Notes under the pieces: generated by a model | What the model saw: only the letters and a program-made list of their open reading frames with translations | Database searches by the model: none | What the model was told of the DNA's origin: nothing | Origin: Acidobacteriaceae bacterium | Lineage (GTDB): Bacteria > Acidobacteriota > Terriglobia > Terriglobales > Acidobacteriaceae | NCBI GenBank assembly: GCA_003132445.1 | Contig: PKXU01000082.1 | Location: 66,345 to 130,344 of the forward strand | DNA: 64,000 nucleotides | Reading direction: 5' to 3' | Part shown: one piece after another, positions 19,126-26,086 of the stretch | Layout of the letters: every line of letters starts with the position of its first letter | Numbering within the stretch: the first letter of the stretch is position 1 | Made by a program: the position numbers and the translations under genes

Positions 19126-19263
19126 GGCACCTCCGCGAATGTCGAACTGGAAATGAACGAGGTCATGAGCGTAATGCAATGCCGCATGGGCGGTCAAAAA
19201 AGGCAGGAACACAATGTGGTTTGAATACTAGATGCCGGCTTCACCCTCGGAGGCCACGCCTCA

Positions 19264-19977
19264 CTACAAGCCGGAAAGCCTGGATGCGGGACGTTCCGAT
19301 TCTGGCTGTTCAGAATCCTCCGGATGCACGTTGTGGCGAACATCAGCGCCCTGCACCCAGAAAATGACGTCCTCCGCAATGTTCGTAGCGTGATCGGCGA
19401 CTCGCTCGAGATTGCGAGCAACCAGCAGGGCGTCGAGCGCCTGCCGCACGACATCGGGCCGCTCGTTCATTGCCTTGACCAGCTGGATGAAGGCATCGTC
19501 GCGCATGCGATCAATCACATTGTCCATTTCAAGCACGGCCTGCGCCAGTTCAACCTTGCCTTCAATAAACGATTCCAAAGCACGGCGCACCATCGCGCTC
19601 ACGGCGGTGCCCATGCGCGCGATGTCCACGGGCAACTCGGTTGCCGGAAGCTCGACCATGTCCATGACCCGCTCGGCGATGTTCACAGCCTGATCACCGA
19701 CGCGTTCGAGATCGGAATTAATCTTCGTCACCGCGAGAATAAAGCGGAGATCGACAGCCATGGGCTGCTGCATGGCGAGCAAATCAAACGCAGCCTCGTC
19801 GATCTCTCGTTCCGCAGTATTGATCAGGCTCTCACCTTCGAGCACCATCTGGCAGCGGGTGAGGTCGCGTTCCACATAGGCCTGGCGCGCGCGATCGACG
19901 GCCTGCTCCGCCAGTCCGCCCATGCGAAGCAACCGTTGCCGCAAATCGTCAAGCCCTTGCTGAAAACGCGTGCGCAT
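19264..19977 (-). CDS. phoU: Phosphate signalling protein PhoU
   Basis: A 237-residue all-helical protein with two PhoU repeats. Each carries the metal-cluster motif: KINSDLERVGDQAVNIAE in the first and ARNLERVADHATNIAED in the second. PhoU links the Pst transporter to the PhoR sensor kinase and holds the Pho response off when phosphate is plentiful. It is the last gene of pstC-pstA-pstB-phoU, as in many bacteria. AGGTTAGAGG lies just before the ATG. The 20-residue C-terminal tail after the second repeat is polar and variable (EDSEQPESERPAS). No phoR or phoB is within the window. Confidence 0.95.
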   Translation of the reverse strand: MRTRFQQGLDDLRQRLLRMGGLAEQAVDRARQAYVERDLTRCQMVLEGESLINTAEREIDEAAFDLLAMQQPMAVDLRFILAVTKINSDLERVGDQAVNIAERVMDMVELPATELPVDIARMGTAVSAMVRRALESFIEGKVELAQAVLEMDNVIDRMRDDAFIQLVKAMNERPDVVRQALDALLVARNLERVADHATNIAEDVIFWVQGADVRHNVHPEDSEQPESERPASRLSGL

Positions 19978-19999
19978 CCTCTAACCTTTCTTTATTCCA

Positions 20000-20053
20000 A
20001 TCTTTGCTTGTACAAATCAATCGCTTTCTGCAAATCTTCGCTTGTGCAAATCT
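20000..20053. repeat. Short degenerate tandem repeat between pstB and phoU
   Basis: ATCTTTGCTTGTACAAATC and ATCTTCGCTTGTGCAAATC, with a shorter related unit (ATCGCTTTCTGCAAATC) between them, form about three degenerate copies in the 78-bp gap between pstB and phoU. It could influence mRNA structure or processing and thus the phoU:pstB ratio; this is inference. Confidence 0.5.
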
Positions 20054-20055
20054 TC

Positions 20056-20814
20056 CTATCCAAACCTGCCGGTAATGTAATCCTCGGTCTTCTTGTCGGA
20101 TGGTTTGGTGAAAATCTTTTCTGTCTTGTCGAACTCAATCAACTTGCCTAACAGGAAGAATCCCGTAAACTCCGCCACACGTGCCGCCTGCTGCATGTTG
20201 TGAGTGACAATTACGATGGTATACCGTTCTTTTAGCTGGAAGATCAACTCCTCGATCTTGCCAGTGGAAATCGGGTCCAGCGCCGAACAGGGCTCATCCA
20301 TCAGCAGCACCTCCGGCTCTACAGCCAGCGCGCGCGCAATGCACAAGCGCTGCTGCTGGCCGCCCGAAAGGCTTGCGCCAGATTTCTTGTGTATATGGTC
20401 TTTCACTTCGTCCCACAACGCCGAAACTTCAAGCGAATGCTGCACGATTTGATTCAGCTTGCCTCGGTCGTGGAATCCATTCAGTTTCAATCCAGACGCA
20501 ACGTTGTCATAAATCGACATCGTCGGGAACGGATTCGCTTTTTGAAACACCATTCCCACCCGGCGGCGGAGCTGAGTCGCCGACGTTCCGTTATAGGCGT
20601 CGATTTCACCGATACGGACTCGACCTTCAACACGCGCATCCGGAATCGTCTCGTGCATGCGATTGATGCAGCGGATAAAAGTCGACTTGCCGCATCCCGA
20701 GGGACCGATAAGCGCCGTGGCTCGATTGGCCGCCACTTTCAGATTAATGTCGTACAATGCCTGGCCTTTGCCGTACCAGGCATTCAATTTCTCGACTTGG
20801 ACTCCGACACCCAT
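20056..20814 (-). CDS. pstB: Phosphate ABC transporter ATP-binding protein PstB
   Basis: A 252-residue ATPase that powers high-affinity phosphate import with PstA, PstC and PstS. Seen: N-terminal [17 protein letters not shown], Walker [10 protein letters not shown], the PstB-specific [19 protein letters not shown] segment, signature [16 protein letters not shown], Walker [14 protein letters not shown] and H-loop [14 protein letters not shown]. The C-terminus ends with the family's GRFG. Starts 15 bp after pstA. Complete. Confidence 0.97.
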   Translation of the reverse strand: MGVGVQVEKLNAWYGKGQALYDINLKVAANRATALIGPSGCGKSTFIRCINRMHETIPDARVEGRVRIGEIDAYNGTSATQLRRRVGMVFQKANPFPTMSIYDNVASGLKLNGFHDRGKLNQIVQHSLEVSALWDEVKDHIHKKSGASLSGGQQQRLCIARALAVEPEVLLMDEPCSALDPISTGKIEELIFQLKERYTIVIVTHNMQQAARVAEFTGFFLLGKLIEFDKTEKIFTKPSDKKTEDYITGRFG

Positions 20815-20829
20815 AGTTTAGGAGACAGA

Positions 20830-21714
20830 TTATGCGGTTCCAAACGTTCCGCGGCGCACCGCGTATCGCACTGCCGCGACCGAGCTGACGATAAGAAGAA
20901 TCAGCACAAACGATCCTGCCCAGGCTTGGCGATGCCAATCGTCATAGGGCGAATTGGCATACACGTAGATCTGCAGCGGCAGCGCGGCCGTCGGCTGATC
21001 GTAGCGAAGATTCCAAAATGTGTTGCCCAGAGCGGTAAAAAGCAAGGGCGCCGTTTCCCCCGCCACTCGGGCAAAGGCCAGCATAACTCCCGTGATCACG
21101 CCGGAAGTCGCTGTACGAAGTGTAACCGAAAGAGTGGTTCGCCAGCGTGGTACTCCCAGTCCGTAAGCCGCTTCCCGCAGCGCGCGCGGCACCAGCAGCA
21201 GCATCTCTTCAGTGGTGCGGCAGATCGTCGGAACCATCATGATGGCCAGCGCCACGCCACCCGCCAGCGCTGAGAATCCTCGACCGCGAACCAGAATCGC
21301 CCAGGCGACAATACCGATCACGATGGAGGGCACGCCATTTAATACATCCGCAGTAAAACGCACTGCGCTTCCAAAGCGATTGCGTCCAAACTCCGCCAGG
21401 TAAATTCCTGCACCCACTCCAAACGGTACGCCAATGAGGCTGGCGATGCCGAGAATGAGCACCGACCCGGCAATCGCATTGGCCATGCCGCCACCGGGCT
21501 CACCCACCGGCTTGGGAGTCTGAGTCAGAAAGGCCCAGTTGATGGAACCCAAGCCGCGATACACCAGGTAGCCGAAGATGGCAACTAACGGAGCCAGCAC
21601 CAGCACGACCGTCAAGACCGCAACGCCGGTCATGAAATGATCGGTAAAGCGGCGGCGCCAACTGATCTGCGAAACGGGTGGCTGCGCGGAAGGGTTGCCA
21701 GCAAGTTCAGGCAT
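20830..21714 (-). CDS. pstA: Phosphate ABC transporter permease PstA
   Basis: A 294-residue inner-membrane permease with about six membrane segments, the first at residues about 30-55 (GVAVLTVVLVLAPLVAIFGYLVY). The cytoplasmic coupling loop EEMLLLVPRALREAAYGLGVPRWRTT matches the ABC permease EAA motif (split here for display: EEMLLLVPRALREAAYGLGV, then PRWRTT). FGVGAGIYLAEFGRN is typical of PstA. Its start overlaps the end of pstC by 8 bp, which fits strict co-translation. PstA and PstC together form the phosphate channel. Confidence 0.95.
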   Translation of the reverse strand: MPELAGNPSAQPPVSQISWRRRFTDHFMTGVAVLTVVLVLAPLVAIFGYLVYRGLGSINWAFLTQTPKPVGEPGGGMANAIAGSVLILGIASLIGVPFGVGAGIYLAEFGRNRFGSAVRFTADVLNGVPSIVIGIVAWAILVRGRGFSALAGGVALAIMMVPTICRTTEEMLLLVPRALREAAYGLGVPRWRTTLSVTLRTATSGVITGVMLAFARVAGETAPLLFTALGNTFWNLRYDQPTAALPLQIYVYANSPYDDWHRQAWAGSFVLILLIVSSVAAVRYAVRRGTFGTA

Positions 21715-22741
21715 GTCCCCTCGCAGGCTGGCCTCGAGTTACGCTCCACACGAGCAACTGTGCCAGAGCGTTTACCACGATCGTGACCAGGAACAACGCC
21801 AGACCAATTTCCACCAGCGCGGAAAGGTAAACGTCTCCCGTAGCCTCGCTGAACTCGTTGGCCAGCACGCTGGCCATGGTATAGCCGGGAGCAAACAACG
21901 ACTTCGCAATCTCGGGGCGGTTTCCGATGACCATGGTGACTGCCATGGTTTCACCGAGCGCCCGGCCTAATCCAAGAATGATCCCGCCCACAATTCCAGC
22001 CCGTGCGTTGCGCAATACGCCCACGCGAATCATCTCCCAACGTGTCGCGCCTAAGGCCAACACTCCCTCGCGCTGATGTTGCGGCACAACCATAAGAACT
22101 TCGCGCGTAATAGACGAAATGATCGGGATGATCATGATGGCAAGAATGATCCCTGCTGCCAGCATGCCGATCCCGTACGGCGGACCTTCAAACAGTCCCG
22201 TCCACCCCATCGTCTTAGCCAGGAAAGGTTGAACGTACCCGCTCAACAACGGCACCAGCACAAACATCGCCCACAATCCGTAAATCACGCTGGGAATCGC
22301 GGCCAGCAACTCCACAAAGAACGATAGCGGGCCCCGCAGCCGCCCCGGGCACATCTCGGTAGTGAATACCGCAACTCCCACTGCCAGCGGAATGGCAATG
22401 ATGAGCGCCAGAAATGAAGAAACCAGCGTCCCGTAAATGAACGGTAGAGCACCGAACTGTTCGCTGACGGGGTTCCAGTCGCTGCCCGCGAAAAACTTGA
22501 AACCAAATGCATGCCACGAAAGACCAGACCCCGATATGAGTTCGTAGACGATCAGAACAAGCACGCCGAGCACGGCAAAGCCGCACACCGTCATCGCCGA
22601 CTTAAAGAGACGGTCTGGGACCTCGCTGGTCGAGGCCCGCAGCAAGGGCGACGACCGCTCCCCCGATACCGCAGTAACTTTCGTCCCTTCAACAGGTTGC
22701 GGTCCGGGCATATTAGGCCGAGGAAGCGCTGGATTGGCCAT
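21707..22741 (-). CDS. pstC: Phosphate ABC transporter permease PstC
   Basis: A 344-residue inner-membrane permease with about six to seven membrane segments after a 40-residue polar N-terminus. GVAVFTTEMCPGRLRGPLSF and LMVVPQHQREGVLALGAT (the EAA coupling loop), and GRALGETMAVTMVIGN, are characteristic of PstC. First gene of pstC-pstA-pstB-phoU; a GTTACA-N5-GTTAAA repeat begins 25 bp upstream of its start. Its substrate-binding partner pstS is about 8.6 kb away at 30359-31363 rather than at the head of this operon. Confidence 0.95.
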   Translation of the reverse strand: MANPALPRPNMPGPQPVEGTKVTAVSGERSSPLLRASTSEVPDRLFKSAMTVCGFAVLGVLVLIVYELISGSGLSWHAFGFKFFAGSDWNPVSEQFGALPFIYGTLVSSFLALIIAIPLAVGVAVFTTEMCPGRLRGPLSFFVELLAAIPSVIYGLWAMFVLVPLLSGYVQPFLAKTMGWTGLFEGPPYGIGMLAAGIILAIMIIPIISSITREVLMVVPQHQREGVLALGATRWEMIRVGVLRNARAGIVGGIILGLGRALGETMAVTMVIGNRPEIAKSLFAPGYTMASVLANEFSEATGDVYLSALVEIGLALFLVTIVVNALAQLLVWSVTRGQPARGHA

Positions 22742-22765
22742 TCCGCCTAACCGTAGCAGAGGCGT

Positions 22766-22782
22766 GTTACAAAGGTGTTAAA
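22766..22782 (-). promoter_or_regulatory. Pho-box-like direct repeat upstream of pstC
   Basis: GTTACA (22766-22771), five bases, then GTTAAA (22777-22782): two hexamers with an 11-bp period, the spacing of PhoB/PhoP binding half-sites. Read on the transcribed (minus) strand it is TTTAAC-N5-TGTAAC. The same pattern occurs before pstS. It sits in the 154-bp gap shared with the divergent CHAD gene, which could be co-regulated. The position 25 bp from the pstC start is close, so the transcript leader must be very short or the true start lies further in. Confidence 0.55.
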
Positions 22783-22895
22783 ATTAGGCAGGCTTTTCCG
22801 CTGGGGACCATCTGTCAGCCTGATTCAAATTAAGCTGTCTGCAAACTGAATAATGCGGTACTGTATCCTTCCCCCCGCTCCTAGGATTCGTTTTT

Positions 22896-23771
22896 ATGTC
22901 GATCGCAGCCGACCGTAGCAAGTTTGCCTTTGAGAAGACCGAGCGCGCTTTGCTGAAGCTTTCTTCCGAGCAGGATGCGGAAAGCGTCCATGGCTTTCGC
23001 ACCGCCAGCCGCAGGCTGCAAACACTCGTCGAACAGCTTCTTCCCGACCGCGACCGGAACCAGAAAAAACTTCTGAAGATGCTGGACCGGATTCGCCAGC
23101 GCGCGGGCAAAGTGCGCGACCTGGATGTTCAACTGGCGGCCTTGCGCAGCCTGAAGGTTCCTCAGCAGCCGCGCCGCAAGACTCAACTCATGCACGGCCT
23201 GATTGAACTTCGGGCAAAACATGAAAAGAAGCTGCGCAAATTATTGAGCAAAGATGCGATCCGTGAAATCCGCAAGAGACTCAAACGGGCCGCAAGACAG
23301 GTTCGTCCTGAAAACAGTCGCGACGCCCTGAGCGTCGCCCGCTCTATCTTGAGCGAAGTAGTCCGCCCTGCTGGGCCAGTTAGCGAAGATCTGTTACATC
23401 GCTACCGCATCGTCGTAAAGCGCGCCCGTTACGCAGCGGAGTTCGCTCCAAAATCCGCTGGAGCCACGCAATTGATTACCGAACTCAAGCGGCTTCAGGA
23501 TGCCGTGGGCAACTGGCATGACTGGCTTACCCTCACTCAATCCGCTGCCAAGCGGCTGGGCGATGTTAATCAATCGTCGCTGGTGGCCGCTCTTCACAAT
23601 GTGACGGGCGGCAAATTCCGCCATGCTGTCGCGGCGCTGTCAGCCTCGCCAACCATTCAAAATACGGCGAAACCAGTCTCCGTCGTTCCCGAATCGCCTT
23701 CTTCTTCGCCGTCGCGCAAAGTGAACAGCAAGAGTCCAACACAGATGGAACGCATGGAGTCTGCCGCATAG
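22896..23771 (+). CDS. CHAD domain protein (polyphosphate-associated)
   Basis: A 291-residue basic, helical protein. CHAD domains bind inorganic polyphosphate through conserved His and basic residues. Seen: VHGFRTASRRLQTLVEQLL near residue 30, GKVRDLDVQLAAL near 70, LHRYRIVVKRARYAAEF near 170 and LQDAVGNWHDWLTL near 205, the four CHAD signature helices. The last 50 residues are Ser/Pro-rich and probably disordered. It is divergent from pstC across a Pho-box-like site and directly upstream of ppx, which supports a polyphosphate role; whether it targets proteins to granules or regulates Ppx/Ppk is unknown. No CYTH domain is attached. Confidence 0.9.
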   Translation: MSIAADRSKFAFEKTERALLKLSSEQDAESVHGFRTASRRLQTLVEQLLPDRDRNQKKLLKMLDRIRQRAGKVRDLDVQLAALRSLKVPQQPRRKTQLMHGLIELRAKHEKKLRKLLSKDAIREIRKRLKRAARQVRPENSRDALSVARSILSEVVRPAGPVSEDLLHRYRIVVKRARYAAEFAPKSAGATQLITELKRLQDAVGNWHDWLTLTQSAAKRLGDVNQSSLVAALHNVTGGKFRHAVAALSASPTIQNTAKPVSVVPESPSSSPSRKVNSKSPTQMERMESAA

Positions 23772-23801
23772 CACGATCGTCTGACTTTTCTGAATCCCGC
23801 A

Positions 23802-24010
23802 GGTAGTGGCTCAGTTTCAATTTATTCTCCTACGAGGCGTCATCCCGAAGCGCGGCGTACTTCAGCCGCGTGAGGGATCTCCCATAGATACGACCAGTGG
23901 GAGATCCCTTCGACTTCATGTCAGGGCAGGCTCTTCGTTCCGCCTGCAAAATTGCTGCACTCAGAAGGACTCCGAACTATCGACCGAAAGATTCAAATTG
24001 AGCCACTACC
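23802..24010. repeat. 209-bp element with 20-bp terminal inverted repeats (MITE-like)
   Basis: The left end GGTAGTGGCTCAGTTTCAAT (23802-23821) matches the reverse complement of the right end ATTCAAATTGAGCCACTACC (23991-24010) at 18 of 20 positions. Inside, CTTCAGCCGCG, GAGGGATCTCCCATAG and GTGGGAGATCCCTTC form a further dyad. A second, shorter copy in reverse orientation is at 52485-52636. There is no open reading frame. It fills most of the gap between the CHAD gene and ppx. No clear target-site duplication could be read. Confidence 0.65.
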
Positions 24011-24025
24011 ATCCTGCAACCCGCC

Positions 24026-24055
24026 GTGACGATCCGCCCCGCGTCCATGTAAACT
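24026..24055 (+). promoter_or_regulatory. Candidate promoter for ppx
   Basis: GTGACG (24026-24031) and TAAACT (24050-24055) are separated by 18 bp and placed 13 bp before the ppx ATG. It starts 15 bp outside the right terminal repeat of the element at 23802-24010, so the insertion seems to have spared it. Weak match. Confidence 0.3.
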
Positions 24056-24068
24056 GTGAGCCTTCCCC

Positions 24069-25598
24069 ATGCCCACGTTTGCCGCGGTCGATATCGGCTC
24101 CAACTCCGTACGATTAAAGATTGCGCGTTTGCAGGCGGGACGACTGCGCCCGCTCCATGAGGACCGGGAAGTTACGCGCCTGGGCGAAGGCGTTTTCGGT
24201 TCCGGATTTCTCACTCCTGATTCCATCGCGGAAACCGTAAAAGTTCTGCGCCGGTTCCATCGTGCCACGCAACAGATCGTCACTGACAACGTGCGTGTGG
24301 TTGCGACCAGCGCGCTGCGGGACGCGCGCAATTCGCAGGCATTCCTGGAGTGGGTGCGTTCGGCCACGGGCTGGCGAGTCGAGATCATTTCGGGCGTAGA
24401 AGAGGCGCGGCTCATTCACCTGGGGCTTGTCTCCAGTGGCCGCGTAGATCGGTCGCCCACGCTCATGATGGATCTTGGCGGCGGCAGTTGCGAACTCACC
24501 GTCACCCAGGGCGGCCACATTCGCGATGCAGTCAGCCTCCCTCTGGGGGCGGTTCGCCTGACCAACGAATTCCTGCGGCACGATCCCACGCGCAAAGGAG
24601 AATTGAAACGATTGCGCGGCTTCATTGCCCGTGAAGTCAATCGCATCATCGACCGCATTACTTCGGCGAAAGTAAAGAATGTGATTGCGACATCTGGAAC
24701 GGCAGCTGCCTTGGCGGCCGTCGCCAGCCATCTGCGCCGGGGAACACGCAGCCAGCGGCTCATGGTGTCCTCTGCCGAAATGACCCGCATTGCCAAACGA
24801 CTGGCCCGCCTGCCAGTCACCGAGCGCCGAAAAATCGAAGGTATTGGCCCACGCCGCGCGGAGATCGTCGTCGCCGGCGCCACCGTTTATCAGGAACTCA
24901 TTGATCGGCTTCGCCTGAAAGGTTTCCGCTATTCGCCTCTCGGACTGCGCGACGGCATTCTCGCCCAGATGGCGGCCGACTACGATCGCAGCACTCGCTC
25001 CGGCCGACAGATCGAATTCGAGCGCTGGGAATCCATTATGACTGCGGTCGACCATTACCGTGTCGATCGCAAACATGCGCTGGACGTCCGCGACCATGCC
25101 ACGCTGTTGTTCTCCGCGCTGCGATCACTGCATCGCTTGCCTCCGGAATATCGCGAATGGCTTTCGGCCGCGGCCATGCTCTACGAAGTCGGCGACTACG
25201 TAAATCGGAACGGCCGGCACCGGCATACTCACTACATCATTTCCAACTCTGAGATTCTCGGCTATACCCCGCAGCAACGGCGCATCATCGCCGCCGTCGC
25301 CCGCTATCTGGGAAAATCGCGCCCTGCTCTGGAGGATGGTCCCATGAAGTTGCTCGATCCAGGTGATCGCGCGAATGTGCAGAAGGCCATCCTGTTGCTT
25401 CGCTTGGCGCGTGCTTTGAACCTGGGCCGCAGTCGTGCAGTGGAAAAAGTGCGCGTGGGAGTTCGCTCGGCAGAAGTAAAGTTGAGTCTGGTCCCCAGGC
25501 GGCGAATGGGTGTGGATTTGGAACTCTGGGCAGTAGAGAAAGAACGCGATTATTTCCGCGAAGTCTTCGGCCGCGAACTCTCAACGGCTGTGTCGTAG
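24069..25598 (+). CDS. ppx: Exopolyphosphatase / pppGpp phosphohydrolase (Ppx/GppA)
   Basis: A 509-residue enzyme that removes terminal phosphate from polyphosphate and/or hydrolyses pppGpp. The ASKHA ATPase-fold motifs are visible: AAVDIGSNSVRLKIARL at the start, SGVEEARLIHLG near residue 113, and LMMDLGGGSCELTVTQG near residue 137. The C-terminal part (residues about 315-480) is an HD-like helical domain with LDVRDHATLLFSALRSLH and NGRHRHTHYIISNSEI. This two-domain form matches E. coli Ppx. It ends inside the convergent sixA gene, overlapping by 49 bp. With ppk, CHAD and pst genes around it, a polyphosphate role is the better guess over GppA. Confidence 0.93.
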   Translation: MPTFAAVDIGSNSVRLKIARLQAGRLRPLHEDREVTRLGEGVFGSGFLTPDSIAETVKVLRRFHRATQQIVTDNVRVVATSALRDARNSQAFLEWVRSATGWRVEIISGVEEARLIHLGLVSSGRVDRSPTLMMDLGGGSCELTVTQGGHIRDAVSLPLGAVRLTNEFLRHDPTRKGELKRLRGFIAREVNRIIDRITSAKVKNVIATSGTAAALAAVASHLRRGTRSQRLMVSSAEMTRIAKRLARLPVTERRKIEGIGPRRAEIVVAGATVYQELIDRLRLKGFRYSPLGLRDGILAQMAADYDRSTRSGRQIEFERWESIMTAVDHYRVDRKHALDVRDHATLLFSALRSLHRLPPEYREWLSAAAMLYEVGDYVNRNGRHRHTHYIISNSEILGYTPQQRRIIAAVARYLGKSRPALEDGPMKLLDPGDRANVQKAILLLRLARALNLGRSRAVEKVRVGVRSAEVKLSLVPRRRMGVDLELWAVEKERDYFREVFGRELSTAVS

Positions 25599-26080
25599 AG
25601 CGCCCTCAAAACTTTCGGCGTAACACACCACTGTAGCGTGCCCGCAGCGCGGCGCATCTCCACCTTAGCCGCAGTGCCCTTTTTCAGTTCCACCGAGGCC
25701 TCGCAACCGGAATCGCTGATCACCGCGCCTAGAAATTGGCTCAGGTTCGGATTGTGCCCGACCACCAGAATCGCCTCCTGGCGCGCATATTTCTCCAGGA
25801 GTTTGCGAAAGTCAGCCAGCCCAGCCTCTGGGCGCAGCCCATTGTCGATCTGCAGCTTCCCTTCGTAACCTAATTCGTTGCCCACCAGAGAGGCGGTCTG
25901 AGTACAGCGCTTCAGTGGGCTGGAAACGATCACGTCCACTTGCACATCGAGCGCGGCTAAAGCGCGTCCAACGTAGCCGCACTGTTCAATGCCTTCTTTA
26001 TCGAGCGCCCGTTTCTCGTCCTTCTTCGGATTCACCAAATGCTCGCCCGCGCTGGCATGGCGTAGAAAATAGAGGATCAT
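25550..26080 (-). CDS. sixA: Phosphohistidine phosphatase SixA-like
   Basis: A 176-residue histidine phosphatase (phosphoglycerate mutase fold). The catalytic motif is YFLRHASAGEH near the N-terminus; VVSSPLKRCTQTA-type (here VIVSSPLKRCTQTASLVG) holds the Arg, and LVVGHNPNLSQFL carries the second active-site His. SixA removes phosphate from phosphohistidine on phosphotransfer proteins in E. coli. It starts only 6 bp after the ppk stop on the same strand, so ppk-sixA is an operon, and its 3' end overlaps convergent ppx by 49 bp. Its pairing with Ppk, which works through a phosphohistidine, is suggestive but unproven. Confidence 0.9.
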   Translation of the reverse strand: MILYFLRHASAGEHLVNPKKDEKRALDKEGIEQCGYVGRALAALDVQVDVIVSSPLKRCTQTASLVGNELGYEGKLQIDNGLRPEAGLADFRKLLEKYARQEAILVVGHNPNLSQFLGAVISDSGCEASVELKKGTAAKVEMRRAAGTLQWCVTPKVLRALYDTAVESSRPKTSRK

Positions 26081-26086
26081 CTGGGT

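Noticed and set aside
20389..21273. 294-codon plus-strand frame over pstB/pstA
   Set aside because: Antisense to two well-conserved transporter genes; Arg/His/Gln-rich without domain features.
22812..22840. CTGTCA and CTGTCT near 22812 and 22835 as E. coli-type Pho box halves
   Set aside because: The spacing of 23 bp does not fit an 11-bp period and the match is partial; the GTTACA pair nearby is better.
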